Below, piece after piece: positions 1 through 8,100 of a stretch of 64,000 nt of DNA. A program made the position numbers and the translations under genes. The notes under the pieces are model-generated. The model made no database searches, was not told where the DNA came from, and saw only the letters and a program-made list of their open reading frames with translations. Every line of letters starts with the position of its first letter. Within the stretch, counting starts at the first letter, position 1. The DNA comes from Brachionus manjavacas (taxonomy: Eukaryota; Rotifera; Eurotatoria; Ploima; Brachionidae): contig JAHQIY010000002.1 of the NCBI GenBank assembly GCA_019054805.1, forward strand, positions 9,838,227 through 9,902,226, written 5' to 3'.

Positions 1-310
1 GCTTTGTCACTCAAGTTGTTCATTAGTAAAGAAAAATGTAATTGGAGGTCTCGTCAATCATGTTGTCCAATGGAAAATAAGGTAAAAAATGAACGCTTTG
101 TCACTCAAATTGTCAATTATTAAGGAAATAAGTAAATTATCGCCTCGTTAATCATAACGTCATTGGGAAAGAAAAAAGTAAAAGGAGGTCTCATCAATTA
201 TGTTGTCCATTAGAAAATATGGTAAAAAATAGACGCTTTGTCACTCAAGTTGTCCATAAGTAGATAATAAATGAATTCAATCATGTTGTCTATTAGAAAA
301 TAAGGTAAAA
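1..310. repeat. Degenerate ~47-bp minisatellite in 2-mer and 3-mer blocks
   Basis: The phrase GCTTTGTCACTCAA recurs at 1, 95 and 235. With its leading C, the block starts are ~0, 94 and 234, so the spacings are ~94 and 140 bp, about 2x and 3x of a ~47-bp unit. The subunits can be delimited as 1-46, 47-93, 94-140, 141-186, 187-233, 234-~278 and a shortened one to ~310. Subunits share a TTGTCCATTAG-like centre and a GGTAAAAAAT-like end. The last subunit lacks its first ~9 bases, the GGTCTCGTC portion. No coding potential is visible. This is a different repeat family from the 262-bp satellite that follows, so the window starts outside the main array. Confidence 0.8.
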
Positions 311-529
311 AATAAGAATGTTAATAAGAATGATTTTTTACTTAATCGTTCATTACAAATATGTTTTTTTGCTTATTTATAAAACCAAACATCAAAATTA
401 CTGACAATCTGGTATCTTCCAGACGAATTGTTATTCTTTACGATTCTAGAGTCATGCAAAAGCATTATTCGTGATCTGATTTACGAATGGTTTGATTTTT
501 GGTTTTGTAATAAATTTTAATTGATCATA
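311..529. repeat. Outermost partial monomer of the 262-bp satellite
   Basis: From ~323 the sequence aligns with the satellite from its AATAAGAATGATTTTTTAC segment to its TTGATCATA segment, about 207 of 262 positions. It has private differences, such as a longer T run near 364-370, AAACC instead of AAAAC, and an extra T in the AAATTTTAATT stretch. The 10-mer AATAAGAATG occurs twice, at 311-320 and 323-332, at the boundary with the minisatellite. The monomer is cut at 529/530 by the LTR. It shows that the retroelement lies inside the satellite array and is not merely beside it. Confidence 0.9.
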
Positions 530-556
530 TGTAAAACACCCTACGTATCACTTGAT

Positions 557-576
557 CATCAGCTTCTCAACTGATG
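557..576 (+). other. Inverted repeat in LTR U3 region
   Basis: CATCAG (557-562) and CTGATG (571-576) form a perfect 6-bp dyad around an 8-nt loop. A second dyad, CGTGT/ACACG, lies at 690-704, 10 bp before the TATA box. Either could be a transcription-factor half-site pair or chance in AT-rich DNA. No function is claimed. Confidence 0.4.
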
Positions 577-714
577 CGCAATGATAAGAAAGAATTAATA
601 CAATTGTCACGTATCTCAGAAGATATACGCTTCTAGATGCTGATATAAACATTTATATAATAGCTCACATCTTGTCTTAATTATAAGCCCGTGTTCTTGA
701 CACGAACTCATGGG

Positions 715-722
715 TATAAATA
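715..722 (+). promoter_or_regulatory. TATA box of the LTR promoter
   Basis: TATAAATA sits 142 bp before the LTR end, upstream of the AATAAA, where the U3 promoter of an LTR is expected. Transcription would start roughly 25-30 bp downstream, near 745-755, which would define the U3/R boundary. This is inferred from motif and position. Confidence 0.6.
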
Positions 723-804
723 ATGATTCCGTTCTCAGTGCTTAGAGAGATATTTTTTAGGGATTACACTAATTATAAAAAATGTTAGAGCTCAACAATT
801 ATTT

Positions 805-810
805 AATAAA
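805..810 (+). promoter_or_regulatory. Polyadenylation signal in the LTR
   Basis: AATAAA lies downstream of the TATA box and 46 bp before the LTR end. In a 3' LTR this motif would direct cleavage; in the 5' copy it is simply carried along. It supports a U3-R-U5 reading of 530-856. Confidence 0.5.
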
Positions 811-859
811 CTATTCAAAAGTATACTTGTTTTATCATTCATTAACCCGCCTTACATCT

Positions 860-870
860 TGGTAGCAGCG
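860..870 (+). other. Primer-binding-like site for reverse transcription
   Basis: TGGTAGCAGCG begins 3 bp after the LTR end. TGG is the complement of the universal tRNA 3' CCA. The next bases match the 3' acceptor end of animal-type initiator tRNA-Met for about nine positions (TGGTAGCAG). A tRNA-Leu with a matching acceptor stem is an alternative. Position and TGG start are strong; the tRNA identity is tentative. Confidence 0.65.
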
Positions 871-889
871 ATAAGTAAAATTGTCCACA

Positions 890-1549
890 ATGAGTTTCTT
901 TTCATTGCCAGTATCCATGGAATATTGCGAAAGTTTGCCCGTTCAGGCACTTGTTCACATGGTAAAAGCCCAGAACCATTTGGAAACCGATTTTCACTAC
1001 CTTGAGGAAAATGGAACATTAGTAAATGGCTCAGAAGTAGAACAAGCTGATTGGTTGGAGAAAATAACGGCTACTAAGGCTCCTAAGAAACTTTTAATTA
1101 GTCTTCTGACCCAAAGAGCGGTACTTGTAGCAAAGAAAAACGAACAACCAGATGCAAGCCATCAAAATAAATCGACACCCCAATCAAGCTTATCAACTAC
1201 AACGGAAAGTACTCATCAACAAGAGCAAATTATTGAACCAGACATGTCACTAATAGAAAATAGGGTTTTCAATAGACGTCCACAGTTTAAGATGGATGAT
1301 ATCCCAAATTTATATGGAAACGACAAGGATAAAATTGAGGAACGGATCTACCTTGTCGAAACAGAGGCGGAAGACCAGGGAATTGATAAAAATAGATTAG
1401 TCACTGCAGTTTACAAATTTTTAAGAGGTAATGCTTTGCAATTGGTCAGGAATCTTAAGAAAAAGAAAGAAAACCTGACATGGGTTGAGTTGAAATCTCA
1501 CCTGTTGGCCACTTATAAGCCAGACGATGTCCAAAGAACTTTTAATTGA
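890..1549 (+). pseudogene. gag: gag, N-terminal part (matrix/capsid-like), ends at premature stop
   Basis: Gag is the structural protein that assembles the cytoplasmic particle packaging retrotransposon RNA. The first ATG downstream of the primer-binding site is at 890, giving 219 codons before TGA at 1547-1549. The leader between LTR end and ATG is only 33 nt. Residues ~85-115 are a Ser/Thr/Gln-rich linker. From ~residue 130 on, the sequence looks like a retrotransposon Gag capsid domain, with an acidic patch, a YLVE-type segment, an LRGNAL-type motif and a W...LK..LL..YKP-type motif. The same reading frame carries more Gag after three stops, so this is the front piece of a broken gene. Family assignment rests on these motifs and on context upstream of pol. 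Confidence 0.75.
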
Positions 1550-1573
1550 ATAATAAACTGATCGAATAATTGA

Positions 1574-1924
1574 ATAATTGAAAGATCCGAATTAAAGGCA
1601 ATCAAATTGGACGTGAATTATGAGGAAAATGTTCTGAAATTCCAGCAAATTGCCAACAAAATCGAAAAAATAGATGAGTTCGAGTTGGTATGGATGTTTT
1701 TTGACGCGGTTGACCCCCGCGTTAGAGCTGAGCTGGAAAGCAAAAATGTCAAGACACTTGACGATGCTATAACTCAAGCTAGGATATTCAGTAGGAGTAC
1801 GTGGAGTGTTAATAAGCCAGTACCCGTTTATTATTCAAGAAACAATTATAAGAAGCGCTTAAAATCATTCTATAAATTAAGAGAGAAAGAAATTGATAGA
1901 GGAAAAACTTATTTCGCTACTTAA
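1574..1924 (+). pseudogene. gag: gag, C-terminal capsid part, separated by stops
   Basis: This piece is in the same frame as the upstream Gag piece but follows stops at 1547, 1559 and 1571. It is open to TAA at 1922-1924. It has a KFQQIANKI-type segment, a DAVDPRVRAEL segment and an SKNVKTLDDAI segment. These resemble the second half of Ty3/gypsy capsid, where a conserved hydrophobic helix precedes a P.VR.E motif. The zinc knuckle expected next lies in another frame (+1). The intervening 1547-1582 stretch is a short AATAATTG-type repeat and looks locally rearranged, with a different frame briefly carrying plausible sequence. The translation start of this piece is not independent. Confidence 0.7.
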
Positions 1925-3491
1925 ACTTATTTCGTCAAATAATAAAACAGATGATAGAGGTGAAATCCCTGTCTGTTACAGATGTAAAAAACCAGGTCAC
2001 ATTAAAGCAGATTGCAAAATGAAATTGTTTAGCGGCGAGAACAATAAAAAATCAAATTATGGAAGGAATCAGAACAAAGGAAAATGGAGCAACCCGAAGA
2101 AATCATACTTAGCAGAAGAAACGGAAGAACCAGAGTCAAACAATCGTAATCGTGATACTGAATACGTATACGTTTGCACAACAGGTAACTTACTGAGAAT
2201 AAATGGTCTTGTAGACGGTAAACCAGTTAAGTTCGCTATCGACAGCGGATGCACAAGCTCTATTATTTCAAGAAAAACTGTTAATAATTTTGGATTAAGA
2301 ATTTTACCATCCAGTTCGAAAATTAAAACAGCTGATAATACAATAAGCATGGTAGTCGGCAAAACAGAAAAAATAAAACTGGACATTCAGGGTCATGTAT
2401 GCTTTATGGAGTTTTTGATAAAAGACCACGAGGATAACGATGGACTTTTAGGTCTCGATTGGTTTATGCAAACAGGTGCTAGTCTTAATCCTAGTCAAAA
2501 ATTGATAAAATTTCCGAGCGATATAATCTTGATGAACTCGGATGAAGAAGAAATGGACACACTGCTCACGGAAGAAGCGTGTAGTATCAAATTCGCTGAT
2601 GATTTTGAACTGTCCGAGGACGAATGGCCTCTAGAAAAATCAAAAACTAAATTGGTTATTAAACCACAAGAGGACCTAAAAGATAATGACCTCAACCACT
2701 TCAGGCAAGCTATTGATGCTAAAAAAGATAGATTCGCAGCAGAAGTAAGAGATCTTAAAAAATCTAATGTCGACAAGTATATCATTAAGCTAACAGAATA
2801 CACCCCAATCTATATCAGACCATACAGAAAGTCTGTTATGGAAAGAGACTATATTAGGAAAGAAGTTCAGTCCATGCTCGAAAATGATATCATTGAAGAA
2901 TCAAGTTCACCATGGTCGGCACCAGTTGTTTTGATGCCCAAAAAAGACGGCTCAAAAAGGTTTTGTGTCGATTACAGAAAGTTAAACCAGAAGACGGTAA
3001 ATGAAAATTGGCCTCTTCCAAGAATTGACGACATTCTCAGACGTTTAAGTGGCTCAATATACTTCTCCACACTTGACTTGACGTCTGGCTACTGGCAAGT
3101 AGAGATGCACCCAAATTCGAAGGATAAAACAGCATTCTCCACTCCAGACGGACATTACCAATTTAAACCTTTTGGATTAAAAAATGCCCCAGCTCAATTC
3201 AGCAGAATGATGCACAGGCTATTTGGCAATAAAATGTTTGTAGAGGTATACCTTGACGATATCATTATTCACTCGAAAGCAATAAAAGAACACCTAGAGC
3301 ATCTGATAGAAGTAGGAAACATTCTTAGAAAAGCAGAACTTAAGATTAAACCAAACAAATGCATTTGGTTCGCCAAAAAAGTAAAAGTTCTTGGTCATTT
3401 AGTATCTGGATCGACAATAGAAATGGATCCAGCTAAACTTGAGACTATCAATAAAAGGAAACCTCCCAAAAATGTTAAGCAAGTTCAATGA
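1881..3491 (+). pseudogene. pol: gag-pol part: zinc knuckle, protease, reverse transcriptase
   Basis: This frame is open from 1881 to TGA at 3489-3491. Residue numbers count from codon 1893. A CCHC zinc knuckle (C28, C31, H36, C41; bases 1974-2015) binds RNA in nucleocapsid. An aspartic protease follows, with catalytic D117-S118-G119 at 2241 and a GLLGLDW flap-side motif at residues 184-190. The reverse transcriptase has D360 in a CVDYRKLN segment, D395 in TLDL (motif A) and the YLDD box at residues 453-456 (bases 3249-3260). The three metal-binding aspartates, D395, D455 and D456, are all present. Two residues are missing before PFGLKNAP (near 3167) compared with the usual spacing. The terminal TGA falls just before the conserved FLGL..YYR thumb segment, so RT is cut. 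It overlaps the gag frame by 44 bp in a +1 relation. Confidence 0.92.
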
Positions 3492-3752
3492 TTTCTAGGT
3501 TTATGTGGTTATTATAGGATTTTCGTAAAAGATTTTGCGAAAATTGCAAAACCATTGTACGACTTAGTAAAAAGATATTAAATTTGAATGGGGAAAGCCT
3601 CAACATGAATCGTTCGAAAATCTAAAATTGATCCTGACGTCAGAACCTGTCCTTAGACAACCTGATTGGAATCGAAAATTTATACTTCATTGCGACGCTT
3701 AAGGTTATGCGATGGGCGCTATTCAAGCACAAATTGATGAAAATGGAAACGA
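3492..3752 (+). pseudogene. pol: pol: RT thumb/connection to N-terminal RNase H, two frames and a stop
   Basis: Immediately after the TGA the same frame resumes with FLGLCGYYR, the classic end-of-RT segment of Ty3/gypsy pol, and runs to a TAA at 3579-3581. Homology then continues in the next frame (first codon near 3574) through FEWG and a PVL..PDW segment to HCDA. There the first RNase H catalytic aspartate is at 3694-3696, followed two codons later by TAA at 3700-3702. The frame continues with GYAMGAI and then loses similarity near 3750. The copy therefore has one frame change at ~3570, one stop in the RNase H active-site motif and a return frame change at ~3750-3760. No functional RNase H can be made. 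Confidence 0.85.
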
Positions 3753-5174
3753 GTATGCGCTTACGCGTCACGACTACTCAAAGGTGCCGAAATTCATTAC
3801 AGCAGCACTGAAAGAGAATGTTTGACAGTTGTGTACGCAATTAAAGAATTTCGCACAGAGCTGTATGGATTCAAATTTCTAGTGAATACAGATCACCACG
3901 CGTTGATGTGGCTTATGAACATCAATGAACCTACGGGAAGATTAGCCCGTTGGGCTATCTATTTACAAGCTTATGACTTTGAGATAGTCCATAGGAAAGA
4001 AACCCAACATTTAAACGCTGATGCTGTTAGTCGGCCAGTGCTTTCACTAAAAACCATTACTGATAACGATTTTAATGATCACATTGACACAACTTCACGT
4101 AAAAGTCTTGACGTCTATGTAGATGACACATTACTGTATTATCTAAAAAATGGTCGATTTCAAAATGGATTGTCCAAAAAGCAAATTAAAAGAATTGAGA
4201 AAGCAGCAACTCAGTATTATTACGATAGAGAAAAAGATGAAATTTTTAAAATGGGACGAGATAATGTTTCACGCTTGGTACCGAAACCTAGTAACAGAAG
4301 CGGTATTATTTTAAAAGCACATGTTTTGGGTCACTTTCAGGTAGAATCAACAACTAAACGAATTAAAGAGGATTACTTTTGGAAAAACATGGAGAAAGAC
4401 ATTGAAGCTTTCGTACAAAGTTGCGATGTGTGTAAGAGAAATAATTTAGCTCCTGCAAAGGAACATCCTGCGAAAGCCATTACCATTAATGGTATCTTTG
4501 ATAGAATCGGAATAGATTTGGTATTTAGTATTTGCCTACCAGTAACAGAGGAAGGCTTCACTGGAATAATGGTAATAACCGAATACTTAACCAAGTTCCC
4601 ATATGCCGAACCTATTAAAAGTAAATCAGCCGAAGAAATAGCTAACATCCTATGGAAATTCATATGTATATTTGGACCACCAAGGGTATTCATGTCGGAT
4701 CAAGGTAAAGAATTTAACAATCAAATTGTTGATAATCTTATAAGACGAGACGGGTCTGAGCATGTAATTACATCCGCATACCACCCCAGAACCAATGGCC
4801 AAGTTGAGCGCTTGAACAAAGAAATAGTAAGTTGTTTAAGAAAACATTGTGAGCAAAATCCAGATGATTTGTCTAAATGGTTACCATTCGTATTGCTTGC
4901 ATATCGTACAAGAATACACTCAGCAACAAAGTTCTCCCCATTTGAACTAATGTTCGGTAGAAAAATGAATGGATTCAATGATTGGAGTTCCATCGAACCC
5001 GATTTTAAACACAATGCAGTAGAAGAACGTGTTAAGCAAATAAAGGATCTGATCGATGATAAATATCCGACAGCACTCCAAAACATAGATAAAGCAAGAT
5101 CTTCACAAATTAAGGCTCAAAATAATAATAAAGATTTTGCATTGAAAATATTTTTTCAAGAAAAAAAATTTTGA
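3753..5174 (+). pseudogene. pol: pol: RNase H remainder and integrase, 3'-truncated into satellite
   Basis: This is back in the RT frame and open from 3741. RNase H continues with a TEREC segment, TDHHAL (D at 3891) and NADAVSR (D at 4020). Integrase follows. Its zinc-binding HHCC domain has H at 4320 and 4332 (HX3H) and C at 4422 and 4431 (CX2C). The catalytic core has D at 4515, D at 4698 and E at 4806, with 60 and 35 residues between them, so the D,D-35-E triad is complete. The usual post-core LAYRT and SPFELMFGR segments are present. Retroelement sequence ends at 5130; the last ~14 codons to TGA at 5172-5174 are satellite. The C-terminal DNA-binding part, polypurine tract and 3' LTR are missing. 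The region starts after a frame change, so it has no start codon of its own. Confidence 0.92.
5128..5140. other. Right retroelement-satellite breakpoint
   Basis: Integrase-coding sequence ending in an AATAATAATA run passes directly into the satellite segment AAGATTTTGC at 5131. The overlap is at most about three bases (AAG). No target-site duplication, LTR end or filler sequence is seen. In monomer coordinates the right flank resumes only ~11 bp beyond the point where the left flank stopped at 529/530. This is consistent with a deletion running from inside integrase to just past the original insertion site. Confidence 0.75.
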
Positions 5175-8100
5175 AATAAGAATGATTTTTTACATTATCT
5201 TTCATTTCAAATATGTTTAATTGCTTATTTATAAAAACAAACATCAAAATTACTGACAATCTGGTATCTTCCAGACGAATTGTTATTCTTTACGATTCTA
5301 GAGTCATGCAAAAGCATTATTCGTGATCTAATTTACGAATGGTTTGATATTGGTCTAGTAATATATTTAAATTGATCATATCTAAAAACTATAAGATTTT
5401 GCATTGAAAATTTTTTTCAAGAAAAAAAAGTTCGAAATAAGACTGATTTTTTACTTTATCTTTCATTTCAAATATGTTTATTTGCTTATTTATAAAAACA
5501 AACATCAAAATTACTGACAATATGGTATCTTCCAGACGAATTGTTATTCTTTCCGATTCTAGAGTCATGCAAAAGCATAATTCGTGATCTGATTTACGAA
5601 TGGTTTGATTTTTGGTCTTGTAATAAATTTAAATTGATCATATCTAAAAACTATAAGATTTTGCATTGAAAATTTTTTTCAAGAAAAAAAAGTTTGAAAT
5701 AAGACTGATTTTTTACTTTATCTTTCATTTCAAATATGTTTATTTGCTTATTTATAAAAACAAACATCAAAATTACTGACAATCTGGTATCTTCCAGACG
5801 AATTGTTATTCTTTCCGATTCTAGAGTCATGCAAAAGCATAATTCGTGATCTGATTTACGAATGGTTTGATTTTTGGTTTTGTAATAAATTTAAATTGAT
5901 CATGTCTAAAAACTTTAAGATTTTGCATTGAAAATTTTTTTCAAGAAAAAATAGTTTGAAATAAGAATGATTTTTTACATTATCTTTCATTTTAAATATG
6001 TTTATTTGCTTATTTATAAAAACAAACATCAAAATTACTGACAATCTGGTATCTTCAAGACGAATTGTTATTCTTTACGATTCTAGAGTCATGCAAAAGC
6101 ATTATTCGTGATCTGATTTACGAATGGTTTGATATTGGTCTTGTAATATATTTAAATTGATCATATCTAAAAACTATAAGATTTTGCATTGAAAATTTTT
6201 TTCAAGAAAAAAAAGTTTGAAATAAGACTGATTTTTTACTTTATCTTTCATTACAAATATGTTTATTTGCTTATTAATAAAACGAAACATCAAAATTTTT
6301 GACAATCTTATATCTTCCAGACGAATTGTTATTCTTTACGATTCTAGAGTCATGTAAAAGCATTATTCGTGATCTGATTTACGAATGGTTTGATTTTTGG
6401 TTTTGAAATAAATTTAAATTGATTATTTCTTAAAACTTTAAGATTTTGCATTGAAATTTTTTTTCAAGAAAAAAAAGTTTGAAATAAGACTGATTTTTTA
6501 CATTATCTTTCATTTCAAATATGTTTATTTGCTTATTTATAAAAACAAACATCAAAATTACTGACAATCTGGTATCTTCAAGACGAATTGTTATTCTTTC
6601 CGATTCTAGAGTCATGCAAAAGCATAATTCGTGATCTGATTCACGAATGGTTTGAATTTTAGGTTTTGTAATAAATTTAAATTGATTATTTCTTAAAACT
6701 TTAAGATTTTGCATTGAAATTTTTTTTCAAGAAAAAAAAGTTTGAAATAAGACTGATTTTTTACTTTATCTTTCATTACAAATATGTTGATTTGCTAATT
6801 AATAAAACGAAACATCAAAATTACTGACAATCAGGTATCTTCCAGACGAATTGTTATTCTTTACGATTCTATAGTCATGCAAAAGCATTATTCGTGATCT
6901 GATTTACGAATGGTTTGATATTGGTCTTGTAATATATTTAAATTGATCATATCTAAAAACTATAAGATTTTGAATTGAAAATTTTTTTCAAGAAAAAAAA
7001 GTTTAAAATAAGACTGATTTTTTACATTATCTTTCATTTCAAATATGTTTATTTGCTTATTTATAAAAACAAACATCAAAATTACTGACAATCTGGTATC
7101 TTCCAGACGAATTGTTATTCTTTACGATTCTAGAGTCATGCAAAAGCATAATTCGTGATCTGATTTACGAATGGTTTGATTTTTGGTTTTGAAATAAATT
7201 TAAATTGATTATTTCTTAAAACTTTAAGATTTTGCATTGAAATTTTTTTTCAAGAAAAAAAAGTTTGAAATAAGACTGATTTTTTACATTATCTTTCATT
7301 TCAAATATGTTTATTTGCTTATTTATAAAAACAAACATCAAAATTACTGACAATCTGGTATCTTCCAGACGAATTGTTATTCTTTACGATTCTAGAGTCA
7401 TGCAAAAGCATAATTCGTGATCTGATTTACGAATGGTTTGATTTTTGGTTTTGTAATAAATTTAAATTGATCATGTCTAAAAACTTTAAGATTTTGCATT
7501 GAAATTTTTTTTCAAGAAAAAAAAGTTTGACATAAGACTGATTTTTTACATTATCTTTCATTTCAAATATGTTTATTTGCTTATTTATAAAAACAAACAT
7601 CAAAATTACTGACAATCTGGTATCTTCAAGACGAATTGTTATTCTTTCCGATTCTAGAGTCATGCAAAAGCATAATTCGTGATCTGATTTACGAATGGTT
7701 TGATTTTTGGTTTTGTAATAAATTTAAATTGATCATATCTAAAAACTTTAAGATTTTGCATTGAAAATTTTTATTCAAGAAAAAAAAGTTTAAAATAAGA
7801 ATGATTTTTTACATTTTCGTTCATTTCAAATATGTTTATTTGCTTATTTATAAAAACAAACATCAAAATTACTGACAATCAGGTATCTTCCAGACGAATT
7901 GTTATTCTTTACGATTCTAGAGTCATGCAAAAGCATTATTCGTGATCTGATTTACGAATGGTTTGATATTGGTCTTGTAATATATTTAAATTGATCATAT
8001 CTAAAAACTATAAGATTTTGCATTGAAAATTTTTTTCAAGAAAAAAAAGTTTGAAATAAGACTGATTTTTTACTTTATCTTTCATTACATTTATGTTTAT

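Larger units (their letters stand above)
530..856 (+). repeat. 5' long terminal repeat (327 bp)
   Basis: The left end TGTAA and right end TTACA are perfect 5-bp inverted repeats with the TG...CA termini typical of LTRs. The right end lies 3 bp before a TGG-initiated primer-binding-like site. A TATA box at 715-722 and AATAAA at 805-810 fall in the expected order inside it. The left boundary is set where satellite similarity ends. The T at 530 is shared with the satellite, so the edge is uncertain by about one base. There is no second LTR in the window for comparison, so the boundaries rest on termini and context. Confidence 0.82.
530..5130 (+). mobile_element. Ty3/gypsy-type LTR retrotransposon, decayed and 3'-truncated
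   Basis: The order is 5' LTR, primer-binding-like site, gag, protease, RT, RNase H, integrase. RT and RNase H precede integrase, which is the Ty3/gypsy arrangement and not the Ty1/copia one. The retained length is 4,601 bp. No chromodomain, envelope, polypurine tract or second LTR is seen. Pol coding sequence ends within the integrase C-terminal region and satellite begins immediately at 5131. Three in-frame stops in gag, two in pol and at least three frame changes show that this copy is dead. Satellite lies on both sides, so it most likely inserted into the array and later lost its 3' part. Domain order and motifs are seen directly; the insertion history is inferred. Confidence 0.95.

Noticed and set aside
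530..545. LTR start being just a mutated satellite continuation
   Set aside because: TGTAAAACAC resembles the satellite's TCTAAAAACT for a few bases, but similarity ends at once. TGTAA pairs with TTACA at 852-856 next to a PBS-like site, so an LTR terminus is the better reading.
881..889. TTG at 881 as the gag start
   Set aside because: ATG at 890 is in the same frame nine bases later and is the plausible eukaryotic start. The TTG starts at 1607, 1893 and 3822 are likewise not real starts.
3492..3752. Intron explanation for the broken pol frames
   Set aside because: Homology continues through the breaks with single stops and one- or two-base frame changes. Nothing of intron size is left over.
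1592..5086. Antisense open frames opposite gag and pol
   Set aside because: They are shadows of the conserved sense frames, which carry zinc-knuckle, DSG, YLDD, HHCC and D,D-35-E motifs.
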